Assembly: GCA_022885665.1 (NCBI GenBank)
Contig: JAGQDJ010000187.1
Location: 1-64,000 of the forward strand
DNA from: Triops longicaudatus
Taxonomy: Eukaryota; Arthropoda; Branchiopoda; Notostraca; Triopsidae
Direction: 5' to 3'
Length of the DNA: 64,000 nt
The translations under genes were made by a program, and so were the position numbers. The notes beneath the pieces are model-generated. The model ran no database searches. It worked only from the letters and a program-made list of their open reading frames with translations, and was not told where the DNA came from. Positions within the stretch are counted from its first letter, which is position 1. Each line of letters opens with the position of its first letter. This document shows positions 35,401-50,400 of the stretch, piece after piece.

Positions 35401-38400
35401 GAAACGCAAAGAAAGACTGACACGCTTGTTTAGGGCATTAGCTTGTAATTCAAATAAAGCAAAGACAAATCCAACAATGTCTATAAAAAAATCAACAAAG
35501 CCGAGAAAATCCTTTTCGCCTACAATTTTCCTTTTTCCAGGCTATTACAGTTTGCAAAGCAATTTTAGCCGATCTCTATATGGTTTTCCTGTATGTTTCT
35601 TTATTTTACTTGTATTTAAAGCTTTTCTATTTTCTTTTCTGCGATTTGAGGCATTCTTTCATTTTTTATTTTTTCTATTTTAAATTCTGTATTTTTCCCT
35701 TTTTTATTTCATTTTTTACACAAATCTTGCCCTTACCTTGGCGTTATGACAGCCGCAGGCGTGGCTTGGGTTTCCATTTCCTGGGCAAGTTGAATCAGCG
35801 CCGACTGGCGGTGAATGTTTGCATCCGATCCAGGTATGTACACCACGCTACAAAGAAACACAACGAAATATATGACGGAAATTGCGCAAAACACAGGTTA
35901 ACTTTCATTTTATCGACCATCTAATTACATATGATTCTCGGCAGTTTGTCGCATTTTCACAAAATTTTCCATATTCCCATACGCAAACGCTACCTATCAG
36001 TCCATATTCGAAATTTAATTTGATTGAGATACTGCTTCGGTAGGTATTTCGTAAGATCAGACGTAACAGTTGTGCTAGTTACTGAAATGCTTTACCGAGA
36101 TTGCAGCGCGGTCTTTGTTCGTCGCAGGGACGAGTTGGAAGTGAAAATGGTAGATTTGCAGGTATCATGACTTTTGTTCGATGACACGGTAATGCATTTT
36201 TATATGTTTTGTTACGCGATGACTCGCTCAATTAGGGATATTTCACGGTTACTTTCACAACCCTGTTTTCTTGGCTTCGCACGGCAGATTGCGTAAAGGC
36301 AACTCCTGCCACCTACTGAGCTGAAGCGTAACTAGATACAAACCGCTATTTGTTTACCCTGAAGTTTGAATTTCTTCATTTTTATACGCTTTCTGCAAGT
36401 ACAGCTTGTTTAATTAATTGGTAGGGTATGCTAATTAAGGCACCGAAGTATTTTACGGTATACTCTCATCTGCTTGAAAACGTGGAATTCATTCTACGAA
36501 TTACTGCGTTTAGGAAAACTTAACCGACGCAAGCCCGTCAAAGGCAGCAAGGCGGAAACTTAACTAATCGCAAGCAAAGCTGACAGTGTAAGGATAGAGA
36601 AGCTCGTTTGCACTTTCGGGGTCATGGGCTTTGATCAATAAGGCGGAATTGAAAGTTGGGTACACAGTACGGTATATAGGCAAACAGCGTGTGCCTGGTA
36701 CAGATGACGACAAATCGCGCCATAAAGCCCAACCGCACCAGTGCACACGCCTCTTTCCAACCAACTTGTCCTACTCAGGAGAAAAAAAAAGTGCGAAACC
36801 GTACTCGCTCCAATGCAATTTTTCTTGTGTAAATATTTCTTCCTATTCTCATCCATAAAAAGTACTTTCTGCACATTACAAAAAGGTAAACTCAGGTAAA
36901 AATGTACTTTCCCGTTACCGGAGATTGTACAACAAATCCCGGGTAAAAAGGAACGTTTTCCCCTCCCAAGCGCATAGGACTTGTAACGTGGAATGGATAG
37001 GCATCGCCCGTGTAATGGGAAAAAGGGCACGGACAACAATGAATGTTCCAACTGCGAGGAGCTCGCGCTTCACCATTAGGTGATGCAAAAGCTACGCCGT
37101 AGTAAGAGTACCCCAGCCGGCCAGGCAAATGTCCTGTAGATATCCGTATAATAGGGTATACGGTGTAGTCCGTTCACTTTTGCAAGGCTGGCAACATTCA
37201 TTGTTCGCCATGGTCGCTGAGCTTAGATGACGCTTACATTACGTTAGCCTTGTGAAAACTCTGAGACCAAGGCCGCCAAAAATTGACTAAAAAGGATTAA
37301 TTCATTTTTCGGAGAAAGGAGGCAAAACTTGATACATTTCTGCAGATGGAACCCTTCCCAAGCTATCTTTACAGATTATAAGGCGTAAAAATTTTAAACG
37401 AAAAACTGACGTTGAGACTCGAAATGTCAAGACAAACTTAGCTAATTAGAAATCTTTTGCAACAATCCAAGTTGCTTAACCGTTAAGTCTTCACTGACAC
37501 GATTAAAGCTCGGGGACGTGATGAATTTTTCTTTCTTTTTCAGGTCATTTAGGCTCTTTGGCACCAGTTCACAGTTTTGTTAAGGCTTTAAACGATTGCG
37601 TATCCATGAGTCCAAATAAAGCTCCTCAACAAAAGATTAAGGCTGGAAAATAACGGCTGAGCTTTTCAGTAATTCTTCTTAGGATACGAAACATTTTATT
37701 AAGAAGGTAAAAATGTTTGTTTTTTACTAAAAATTGTTAGTAACTTTTTTCACTACATGTATTATTTTTTTCAGACGTACGTCCTTTTTTAAAACTTACG
37801 ATTTAATTAGAATATTATTATTGGCCACTGGCATACACTAGTTATGTACTGTTTATACATGTATTTAATAGCATTCGTGGAATGTATGCAAGGTTTGAGG
37901 GCATCAATCCTTTACACGCACAAAAAGACCTAATTACAGATTCTTGAATGTTTAAGAACACGTTAAGAGGGGCAAACTCTGTGATCGATTTCCTTCTTAC
38001 TACCTAATTCATTCCTCAAGCGTGCTTTTTGCATAGGCTTCATCACACGCCCTCTTTGCAAACGTGCGCGGAACTTGAAAAATACTCTCGAGACGTGACG
38101 TTTTTCATCTTCTTTTTGTCACTTTGCAGGAATCGTGTTATCGCCTAAGACAAGTTGTTTGCTAACATCAACGCTACACCGACGTCATTACCGCGAACGC
38201 TCGCGTATTTCATAGCGGCATTCAGGAAAGTATCGCCATCTATCTTGGAAACGGCTTCCTTTTCCAATAAGAAGTAAAAATGCAAAACTGGGAGAATTAT
38301 AAATCTAGCACCTGTTCTGTCTGACAATGTAATCCTTTCCACAACAACGGCAAGAACAAGGGATTCCTTTTTCGGAGAAAAACAACGATTTCTTGGGAGG

Positions 38401-41400
38401 AAGAAAATAAACTAAAAATGGAGTCAGCTACAAAAAAGCTTTGTTTTTTTTTAATTTAGTAACGCTATTTCTGTTATCGGACGATAGGCTTAACAAAGGA
38501 TATTTCAGGTTTACTTTCATACTTTTTATGATCATTCCACCATATTACATAGGAAAGATCACAACAGTTATTGCCCTCTAGTGGATAATTTTGATCTATC
38601 TAAGCTTATGTAACAGGAATAAGAAATTTAAGTTAACACGAAAAAGGGACATTTATGCGTAGTCTTACTTTTAAGCAAAATTACACATTACTACAATTAC
38701 AGTTAATTGTTCTCTCCAGCAAAAAAAAAGAAATCCTTTCCGTGTAAGCTTTACGCACTGTAGAGACTGAAACGAAATTCACTGTAGTGAACCGCTATAC
38801 GCTGCACAAACCACGCCACGAGAACCGTTCGGTTCCAACCGGCTCCGCCATTCAACGGTTCGCGGGCTGGGAACTGAGCGGGAATTCATTGTTACTCTTA
38901 CCCAAGCGTTGCAGTGTTGATTGGATTTACTCCAAGGGTTTTAGGGAAAAAATTAAAGTGATAGAAGTTTCTGGTATTTTCTGCGTTAATATAAGTGAAT
39001 TGATTAATACGTTTTGTGTTCCTTTTCTATGAGCTTGGTATTATGAAAGTTTTACTACGCAGTGAACAAATAACGTCTAAATTCTTCGTCTACTTTCAGG
39101 TTTCACCGCCATTGGAGTTTCGAGCTATAGCCTTTTCTACCGTTTCTTATCACGCAACAATGAGTTTCTTTCTTTTTTCGATTATTATTTCAATTATTAA
39201 TTTCCTTTCCTAAATACGCCGTTGCTTAAAAACAGGAAATGCAAGAGAGTGACCCACAACGCGAAAAAGCGTACCTGATATCGGTGCTGACCAGCTGCGT
39301 TCTCCGCAAGATGGCTCTGGCTTGGGAATTAGTTGCAAAGCGTATGCTTTCATTGTTAACCGACAGGATATAATCTCCGGGGCGTATCCGTCCGTCCTTG
39401 TGCACAGCTCCGCCCCTTGTTACTGAAGTGACCAGTACTCCGTTTACACCTTTGTCCACCACTTCGACGTTAATGCCTACGACAAAGCGAAAAATACATA
39501 AAATGAAAAACAAATAAAACTGAGCAATATTTTCGTTTGATGGAGAAGGCTGCAAAAATTACCCAGCTGGTCTCCGCCCTTCTTGAGTTTAATGGTCCTC
39601 TCGAGAGCTGCCGGTAATGGCGGAATATCTGCCCACCGGGACGTCGCCAAAGAGGAAGGCACGTCTGTGGTTATATTGTTGCCGAAGCCACTCGTATAAG
39701 TATTGTTGCTTCCGGGGATCAAGTTCGCACTCAGTAACAAGCGTTCAGTAGCTACTGGTACCAACAATGGGTTCGGCTGTCGATACGAGAACATGAATAA
39801 ATCAAAATCAAACTTCAAACAATTACAAAACATGTGAATAAGAATTTAACTAAAAATTAGTTGAGCTATATAATATATGTAAAAAGATTTAAAATCAGCA
39901 TAATCAAGAAAAAAAATTACTTGATTTTCGTTATTATTGTTATCCTTTTTTGGTTAGGGTATCCGTTGGTTTACACACCATTTGTTACCAATTGTAAACG
40001 ACTCTGATACGATTACTTCCTCCATTAATTTTCGTTCTCCCTATTATCTGACTTGTTTCTTTCTTTTACATTTTGCGTTGTTTCTTTGTCAGAATTATCC
40101 TAGTTACCAACAATAAATGTCCTAACTACTTTTTCCTTAATTTTATCATCTCTATTATATTCTTCCCTATACATTACTCCTTCATAGACATTCTAATGAA
40201 AGTAAACGTTGATTGTACTAGACACATCTTTCTTATCAATAGACAAAAGAATATAAAAAAATGAAAAGATCCAATACAGTGAGGGAAAAGATAAGAAAGA
40301 CAAAGCGGTTGGAGGCGTGGCCTATTTTCTTACCAACTGATCGGTGGACTGGTTCAGAATTCCCGTTTCGATGTCGGGTGACGATGGGGAAGTGGAGACG
40401 GCAGTAGTTGTCGGTGGTAAAGTGGCCGGTAACGGTGGCGGTTTTTCGTCTTGGGACTGCAAGAAACAAATAAATACGCGTTTTTAGAAGCAGAGCGAAA
40501 AGAATGGACTTATTTTCAGGTAGTATCATTGCTTTGTTGGCCATACTCTGGCTGTATCTCTTTTTTATGGTGATGGACACGATTCATCAGGAAAACAGAC
40601 GGTTAATCAATGATTCCTAAACCTGAGCTTCGAGCAACGTTGGTGTAATAAAACAAGGATTGAGACACGGCAATCTGGTTCAGGAAACCAGAGGGAACCA
40701 TATATGTTTCTTCTTTTTTTAGGAAAAAACAATTTGAGAACACGAATCGTACCGTCCGTCATGACCAATATGGAACAATAAACCTTACATGACATCGCTT
40801 GTATCTGCATCAGTCTACTGTCGCAATCAATTGCCCCTTATCAAGTTGCTTTTCTTTTTTCTTTTCTGTTCAATATACAGTAGCATGAAAATTACCTTAG
40901 AGTACTTTAGAGTAGTTACCAAATTACGCCCCTAACAGCTAGAAAGCGCAAAACCCGCCATTAGACGCTAAAACACGGAAGGCGCCATAAGGCTCCGCTG
41001 GGATTCTCATGCATTTTCATTGTTGGTCGAAGTGAACTGCTTGCGGTAGTCTAGTGGCGGGTTCGTAGTTTCCCATAGCATCAACAGATGACACTAGTGA
41101 ATATGGTAAAGACTAATCATACATTAACCTGTGGCCTATATAAAGTTTAGTTAAAAGCAGTAGTAATTTAAATCTGAGAAATTTTGCCCCACGTCTGGGT
41201 TCAACTAAGAAGGGCGTGGCTTGTGTCCGCGGCAAGTTCTGTGAAGGCAAGGCGATACGGAAAGAAACGGGCTCCCACAAACACGGTGATTATTAGTATC
41301 CTACTGTTTTCTTTTTCCGTTAAGAACTCGAAATGTGTCAGGAAGACAGAGGTATCGATTTAGGACCGGCACTTTAGAACTTTCTGAGCCACTACGGCTT

Positions 41401-44400
41401 TGGGAAGGGGGTTAGAGGAATCAATGGAAGCTCAAAGTCGGGGTTTGGTCGACCAGAAAGAAACGGCCGCTTTTATTAGTTTGGTTTTCCGAGCAAAAGA
41501 AAGATTAGACCGAACACGTTTGTCGCTGTGCAAAACTGGTTTAAATGCCCTTTTATCCCTTTAGCTGCTTACAGCATGTCGTTCTCGCTTTGATAACTTT
41601 TTTTTAACTTTTCTTTTAGCCTGACATTTAAAAGTCGAACCAATTATCATTTGTATAAAGAAACGTGTTTTCCTTTGTTGGAGCTTAAAAGATTCGTGAT
41701 CATTTCTTTTAAGCTTTTAGAATTCTTAAACGGCTTAAGTTCTTTTAGAATCTTTCGAGATAGAAACTAAAGCGAGCAGCTCATTATAACTTCAAACACA
41801 ATCAGACTGAAGTTTGACTGCCTTAAAAGGTTAACTTCCTTTCTGTCCTCACAGCAGCGCTAAATGCTTATGTTGAAGTGGGAATTGTTTACAACTGTGA
41901 CAGCTTAATTGGAGTTTGAGGTCTTGGAAAGTTCACGATCGTTTGAAGCTTAGAGTTTACACTCTTTGAAAGTTCTATTACGCTTTTTAGTTATTTTTCG
42001 CTTAAAAAAAGATGTCGCACTGTGCAGGAAATAAATTAAAGGAATCTGTCAATGTTTTTTTGTTTTCTTTATTTGTTTAAACCGAACAGTAGGCTTTGTC
42101 ACAGTTTTTGCTGAAGTACTTTTCCATCCGAGAGTTAAAAACAGATTTTAATGATTCCAATGTTTTTCTACAGAGAAGTTATTGGGTGAACTTGCATAAT
42201 TTTTTCTTTCTCTTGCTCTGGGCCGTTTAGGAACTGTACTTTTTCCAGGAATGATTTTTTGTGTCATGCCAAGATAGTAAATATGTACAAACTTCGGGAA
42301 AGAATCTTCAAACGAATATTTTCTAATGTCAGTGACACGAATCACTGTCATGGCATGGATCTGCTTCTGGCATCAACGTGTATCCTAAGTTTGAAAGCCA
42401 CGGGGGCAAATTTCTTCGATGCGTGAAAGAAATGTGTTTCCAAAGTGTTCTGTCGCGTTTAATAAGTGACTACGGGAAGCTATGAGGCAAATTCCAGTAG
42501 CGCACGAAACGATAAGGAGGAAACAGGGAAATCCTTTCTCGACAGACAAGTTTCTGTCAACTTCGTGCCGACACACGAGACAAAAATAGTGCCCTCTTGC
42601 TCCTTCAACAGAGTTCAACAGAGGCATTTTATGTCAACGCTGTTGGATTGTCAAAGCCCAGGAATGGCATTCAGTTCTCTCTCCTTCACCAGAATTGACA
42701 AACGCATTTAACCCACGTAGACACAGGAAGCTGGATGAACGGAAACTCTATTCCGAGACAGGAAACGCAAAAGCTACAGGGTCAGTCAACAGTAGCTTCC
42801 TAACAGAAGCAACGCCCGTTTTTTAACCATACACCGTGATTCCTCCAACGCCCTCTTTCAGAGAACCACATGAAAACATACCTGAGCTACTTTTTGGTTG
42901 TAATACAAATACTAGAACCTGTATAACATTACCTTTAATGCTGCAATGTGCAGAAAACTGCACTATAAATAAAATATATGAGCACGCAACAGAAATGTAC
43001 TCAAACAATTAATTTTTGTATTTGCTAAGCAGCACGCGCTGCGCTCGTTCTTACCTTCGGTGAGTAACTGCGAACAGTTCATTGTTACCTACACTGAAGC
43101 TTCTCGCACCTTCTCACAACAAGAAAACGTTCGTTTCTACTCAAGAACGGCCCCCTCCGTCCAGCAAACGAACAATACCCGTAAGCCGAGGCGCAGCCCG
43201 CTCGGTGCGGGGGCATTCACTGTGCTACCAACAATAAATGTTCCTATATCAAGCCAGCAGCCACTACGCACCTCCCTCGAAGGGAAACGTTCGATATTAC
43301 ATAAGCTGAGCGTTTTGCGTCAGGCGATATTCGCTGCCGCTCACGCGGTGCACGCAACAATGAAAGTTCGTTTCACAGCGACTCAAAATGCTTGATTTCA
43401 ACTAAAACTTCAGTTTTAATTACAACTAACTAAAAGTAAAGTGTAGTGAATCGTACAAGTGGTTCGTTTAATTGGAATATTACTCTGTGACGTTCTTTCC
43501 TTTATTGCTCACAAAAAATCCCTCTCATTTTACTTTGATTTTTTAGAATTCAACAAAGCTATGCCAACAAAGGGAAGAAAAGCCGTTGAATGCATAAATC
43601 ACGCTAAAAACTTGCTGTCCGAATCTCACGCTCCTTTCTCAACACATGGCTGCATACGGTAACGAGATTTTTATGAAATTTTTTGGGGCATCTCAAAATA
43701 TCGCCCTGCTTGGCTTTTTTACGAAGCGACACGTCGCAAACGGCAAGTTTTTGTCACTTCATTTTTTTTTTAGCCCTTTCAGAGCAAAGAAATTAGGCAA
43801 AAAATGGTCTGCTACTACAAAAGATCGCATTAACCTCCGCAACGCCTCACATTAGCTACATCATACATAAAGATGCTGTTTTTCTTTGTGTAAGAATCGT
43901 CCTGGGTCGCAACAATCGAAATCCTAGCGGGAAATTACCGCACTAAATGGCTTTCTATTGTAACGTCTAAAAAAGTAATTGCTTTGCATTATGTCACGTG
44001 ACAAACAAACTGTAGTCACAGGAAGAAATAGAAGATAAGAGATAGATAAAAACAAAATCAACAATAAAATAGAAAATAAAATGTGTTTGAAATCTAAATA
44101 AAGTTTTTCTAAAAAAAAGTCCTGTTTCACTACAACGCACCCTCCAGCGCTGCTTTTGGTAAGTAAAGTTTGCCAAGTGCAATGAAAGTGACTTTGTGTA
44201 AGGAAAAAACGCATTCTGGGGCAAACAATGCCCTCTCGCGTACTCGTCAGCGCAATCCTCTCACTCTTGGTAAAGAAGTGGGTCAGTGCATTCACCACTC
44301 AGCACAAAGGCAAAATAAAAAATAAATAAAAAAATAAAAATCAACGAAACCTCGTAATTTAAAGCCAGTTTAGAGAAAATTAGCCAATTAATGTTACGGA

Positions 44401-47400
44401 AGAGTTTGCGGGCGAAAATAGAATTTCACAGAACTATGAGAACTAAAAGGAAAATATAACGAAATCTAGAAAACTCGAACGCTGCAAAAATAAAAGGAAA
44501 AATCGTAAAATTATAGAAAAGTAGACTGGAATTGTAAACTCCAAGAAAATTTACCAGAAATATTGACAAAAATACACAACAGAAATAAAAATTAAGCTTG
44601 TATTTAGAGACAAAATCAAGAAAAACTGTACCATGCATGAAAATACGTTTTATAAACAAACTGAGAACAGTTCACAAAGAACTTTGTTTTTCATTCGTTT
44701 TCGGTTTCGTTTTACTTTTTTGCATTTTTTTTAAAACTATGTTGCACACATTTTCAAAAAGATCTTAGTTTTCTATTCCATTTTACAGTAACCCATTGCC
44801 CTTGTAAGAAAATCCTCTCCTAAATTACTCTGGAAAAAATTCAAATCCGCCTTTCAGGGCTTCGTTCCATAAGCCACGCCCCTAAGCCTGATTCATGAAG
44901 ACTTGATGCAAAATTTCCTCACCAAAAGCGGAAAATGATGAACCCGCACTAAATCCATTTGCTCTCGTACTCGTATTACACAGTGCGTATGCAGTAAGTG
45001 GTTAAGAGGCGGAGCTACGGTCAAGCACAGGAAAGAGAAGGGCGCTAGCGTTACACATACGAGAGCGGCGACGCCCACGACGCAGCTTTAGTCGCTCTTC
45101 AGCTTTCAACGTGCACACACGGATTTTTACCTCTGCGCTGTTGAAAGTGTGTTCATAAAGAAGTTCGCTTGTGCCGTAAAAGCTCGGAACATTATTGAAA
45201 AATGTCTCTTACGAGCGTAATTCAGGTAAAAACGGTTATTTTGTATTAAATACTTGCATCAATACCCCAAAAAATAAGAATAAGAAAATAAGAAAAAAAT
45301 TAAAATTAGGTACAGTTTGGGTAGTTTTATAAGTATTGTTAATATGTAGCATAGATTTCAAAAATGTAGAGGCAGATAACAATGATGCTCGGGTAATATC
45401 GTGCAGTGTCGCAACTTATTTGTTAAGCATCCGAAAACATCATCTAAATTATCAAAAATAGCTTCTTTTCTAATTTATTTTTCTAATGTATTACTTTTTC
45501 ATACTCTTTTATTTGTGTAAAAATCGGTCATTGTGTTCTATTTTTTTATTATTTTTAATTTATTTTTATATTTTTTTGCGGTTACAAGAGAAAGTATACA
45601 GGTCAATTTGCCTGGTTTGAACGTAGCTGGGTGAAATCAAGGCAACGCGAAATTGCACCGACGGCAGACAAGTTGTGAGTCATTCTTGTGAACGTGTCCC
45701 AGGTGTGAAGCGTTTCGTATACAGGCAAAAGAGAGCGAAGAGAAAAGAGAGAGAAAAGCGGCGCAACAATAACAGTAAAAGCGGTATCACAGGTGCATAT
45801 GTGTATCCATTCTTTCCGCCGGCTCAGGCTGTCATGAAACTGACGGGAGTGCGAATTTCACATTTGACACGGCAACAGATCGTTTTCACGAAGAAAATTT
45901 TTTCATGTATTTTGGTCGAATGGAACGACAATATTCTCAATATTCCATTGCTCCTAAAATATATACTTAAAATATGTACTAAGAACCATCTGACAATTAA
46001 GAAGCTTAGAGATTTTAGCTCCTGAACCTTCTACAAAAGATCTCTGGAAAATCTGAAAGTCGAATTAGCTTAGTTTCTAAGCTAATTCGACGAAAAGAGG
46101 TATACGCAATGTCACGGATAGAAACCGCGAGGGACTAGTTTAAACTTCCCGCGCTTCAATGTGGCGTCACGGCTATTGCAAACATCGGTCAGCCCCGTAG
46201 CGCCTAGGCTTGAAGGCTAGCGGGATTTGATTGTCGTGGCAGTGAATGCATGTTGACATTTTTGGCCCTTGTATTTTGGAGTACTACATTTATTTAAAGC
46301 GAGCAAATTGCTTTATTTAAACAATATAGTTCTTTTTCATCGTAAGTAAGTTGTTTCGGTGACACGCAACTTCAAAAATTAACAGAAATAAAAAAATAGC
46401 AAAAACATCCTCGTGCCATTTTCAAGGTTAATTCCAAAGTTGGTACACTGTGGTCTTTAATTATACCTTCTCTTCTCAACTACATTAGGAAGATTTCTGA
46501 GCAACGAAAACAGCGACTAGCTTTGTCTAATCCAATAAAGGAGTCTATTTTCGTAGCACACACACGCAAGTTAAGAGACGCTCGAATTCCTCACATAAGT
46601 TAACCATTGTGGCGCAAAAGGGTCGCGGTGGAAAAGAAACCTCCGCCAAATGTTCCAAGCTGCAGAAATCTCTCCAACGGCGAAAGAGAGGGACAAGTTG
46701 CTTTTAGCGGAAGAAAACGTCTAACATGTGCAGCTCATTAAAACTGACTCATTAGGATACACATCTATACTTTCGACAGTCGAGGAATTCTGTGTCGGAA
46801 GCTAAACGCAGCCCTTTTTAAACAGATAAATAAAAAAGAGAAAAAAAATGCCAACTTTACTGCGCTCTTCTTTTAAATTACTAAACCACGGAAGACTTTC
46901 CTCTCGTTTTTACTTCCGCTTTATTACCCTAACGTACTTTCGTGAGAGAGGAAAAAAGAAAATTTTAGGTTTCTTGGAGTAGAACAGCTCCACCACAATG
47001 CGGAAAAATACAGAAAATGGAAAAGATTAACAAAAATAGAAAAGAAGATGATAGTGGTCAAAGGTATCCTAACCACTCGAACATACGGGAATATACGAAC
47101 ACTGTATTCATACATGGAACAGAAACTTAAAAAAGGCAAAATCAGAAAGATTTCATACAAATTTAAAACGAAAAAAATCAACAGAAATTAACCCATGCCG
47201 AGGAAACAGAAAATAAAAATGCAATAACAACAGTTGGAAAATGTTATTAATTCGATTGAAGTCAAGAGTATAAACTGAAAATAAGAGATTTAATTTTTCT
47301 CATATTTCGTGCATGGCATTTTTTCTTTGTATGGTTGCGAGAACATGCAAATGTATCGAGTGACAGGAAACCCTTTTTTGAGTTAAAGCTTTCCTCGCGT

Positions 47401-50400
47401 CGTACTACAATAAAGTCCGGATAAAGCGCAAGGATTGACACTCGCAAAGCTTCCTGGCCTGTACTGGCGTGATCTATAGCCGGTTTTGCCTTTTTTCATT
47501 TTTCTCCTTCCTCTCTTTGCTTTTTGAATAAAAAATACCCTGCGACAAGAAAGTTTGGATCGAAAATTCCGTACATATGCTAATGCAAGAGGCACCGTTT
47601 CCCCCTTGGAAAATAGAGAAAAAGAAAGGAAAGAAGGAGAGCAAACAGGCTTTGGAAACCTTAAGTATGCTGGTAATCTAACAAATGGAATTTGGACGGC
47701 TTAGGAGCCCAACGTTGCGTTGAATTTGAGTTGTGGGCTTCGTTGCTTTTTATTCAATTCCCTATTCTAGTTTACAATATTTTATTATACGAAGAGGACA
47801 TTTCGCGGATTTCCGATCCTAGGTCGTTAAAACGAAATATCTGTAATAAAAATGAGTGACAAAATTGCTTTGATTCATTTTTACAGTGGTAACTAAGTGG
47901 ATGGTTCTAGTTTGAATGTGTTCACAATTTCAGAGATTTATACAACGCCACATTGATCAACGAGTTTTCTTAGACTTTTCGTTGGACGCATTATTTTTGT
48001 GAATGAATGGTACAGTTTTTTGAATTTGCAAATTAGTCCGTGTTGATAAGGTGTTATCGCTGGTGCACTAGCTACAAATAAATAAAGATTCCCGTTTATG
48101 TGACAGTTGCGGTTTGTCTGTGTATCTTATCTTTAGAAGAATTCAGATAGTTCTTTCATATTGTCATTAGATCTGAGCACAAACGTTTATCTGAAGATAA
48201 ATCTAACCATTTTAATGAGGAAACTTAAAGTTAGCTAACCTTACCAAACTTAACCCAATTTTATCCTATTTCACAGCATTTTTTAACTAAACAAGCTTAA
48301 CTGAACCTACAACTAACTTAATAATCTAACGTAACTTAACGTAATTTTCACAAATGCATGTTCAAAAATAGAACAGTTCTTTACTAAGTCTACGAACAAA
48401 AATTTTCATCTCTCAATATATTTATTCCAACAACGCTTGTAAGCTGAAGTAACTCAGTAATGGTTGAAATATTGTTTATTTGGAAAGCCCCGCCTCTTTC
48501 TCCGCTCCTTGGGACGCATAAATTAACCGTTATTTCTGGTTTCTTGGCAGGATTGTTTACATTACTCACTTTAATTTTCTCCACAAAAACTAATTAACCC
48601 CATTTAACCCCAATTTATCGCTGCTCTACGCAGTTTTTCTCCTAAAGCGTTGTTTACGATCTCGTTTCCTATTTTTTTGAGAAAAAAAAACTAACTTCCA
48701 ACAATTTTCAACTTACATACTGTAAAAATAAGTAAAAAAAAAACATTAAGAGAAAAGCGCCCGGTAACTTAGTAAGAAATTAGTGTGATTTCATAGCTAA
48801 ACTTTGAGTCGATAAGGAAAGTTACGCTCATAAGATCGATTAGAAGCACAAGTATCGGTATCTTCGATTTGACATATTTAGAATTATAACTTTTTAAATG
48901 ATGAGTTAATCGTAGGAAAAATGCACAAAATTTAGAAAGAAGTAAGGAAGAAATCTCTCGTCAGACTTTGCGAATAAGGGCGACAATGAATGTTTGTATA
49001 GCAGGATAGGCGTTGTCAGCTTTCATGTGCTGTGTGGAGCAAAGCTCCAGTACGGTATCAACAGCTGAAGAAAAAAAAAACGTAGAAGCAAGCGTGGTTA
49101 CTACGGCAAACTGTTGGCCAACACTGAATGTTCCCATTCCCAGACGGTACGCTGTATCAAAAATCGAACGTCATGGCAGCTGCCGCGTGGCTAGCGAACA
49201 TTCATTGTTAGCAACAGTGAATCTTGCCTTGGCTTCTGGTGCAGTGCATTAGCAAGCGTGGCTCAGTGCGGGGCTGAAGCTCATTTCATAAGCGAAAGAT
49301 TTTGAAGGATTGTTAGGGTTGCTTATTGAAATAATTTTTAATGCATTTTGAAGTATTAGAGAAGCCACTGCTGGTATAGGTAGCCGGAAAGAAGTTAGGA
49401 ACCAAAGGCAAATGTAGATTTGGAGATGCAAGCTTTCCTTTCCGCATGGAGTTTACTTCTACGCCTTTCCTAGCTTCCAATGTTGCATTTCTCTTTTAGA
49501 TTGTTACATAGCTATCCTACGCTATTGTATCATCATTATTGGCATGTAATATAGCGCTCGATGGCTGTGAGTTAGGGTGATATTCAGAGATAAACTATAA
49601 TCCTGCCGCTTTCTTGCTTACTGAGCCTAGGAACCTGTGTATGGGTAGCCAAGAGCAGAAAACGCGAATGGCAAGAGACTACGCTAGCCCATATCTGTAA
49701 GTTAAACACTCTGCAATAGTTGTTCCATAAAGTCTCACGCCCTCTTCGTCGCCAGCGATTTCTCGTTATTGTCCTTAAGCCTCGCTAGGTCCTAAAGAGG
49801 GCCAAACCAGTCTTTATAGCTTAATGAAGAGGATAATGTGGCCAGTCCTCCGTAGCTTACGTCTCTGCAAACTGGACGACAATGACGGTGACAAGCCACT
49901 GAACAGACTCTCTCTTTTTTTTGTCTATCTTACCGTGTAACACGTCCTTTTTTCTCACCTAAGCTTTTCATCACGTGGTCTAATTATAACACTACGCACG
50001 AGTATTAACTCACTAATTCCACCTAGTCCGTTTGTAAGCCCGTCATTAGGTGTTAATACAGTAACACACGAGAATAAAATCAGTGAAATTACAGTTTGCG
50101 GTACAAATCACACCTTTAAGCAATAGTACATGGTATGCTGACAAAACCAGAGCAATGATGTCAATTTAAACGCAAGACAAAGATGAAAGAATATCCATTA
50201 ACTTACACGACTTGTGTTGTTCTCTTTGGCAGGCACGCTGTCCTCCACCGAATCGTCGGAATCAGACTGGTATTCCTCCACGTCGCTGTCACCCCCTGTC
50301 AGGTTGATCTGCCGAGAACAGAAGCAAAGTAGAGTAAGCATTATCTTTTGACGCAGAAATGTAATGAACTGGGTGACAAGGTGCGATAGCAATTAAACAA

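Larger units (their letters stand above)
30869..40333. other. Smaller MPDZ/Patj introns, middle part
   Basis: The intron 30869-31306 ends on an A26 tract (about 31277-31302, a T run in the transcript) right beside the donor of the 31307 exon. 32025-32633 and 39777-40333 hold nothing recognisable. 32889-33386 holds the 11-bp repeat. 34311-35736 holds a candidate 21-nt micro-exon (35276-35296). Confidence 0.45.

Noticed and set aside
38145..38342. 65-codon minus-strand frame in an MPDZ/Patj intron with protein-like composition
   Set aside because: No domain, no convincing acceptor or donor in phase with the gene, and the flanking exons already match the family across the junction.
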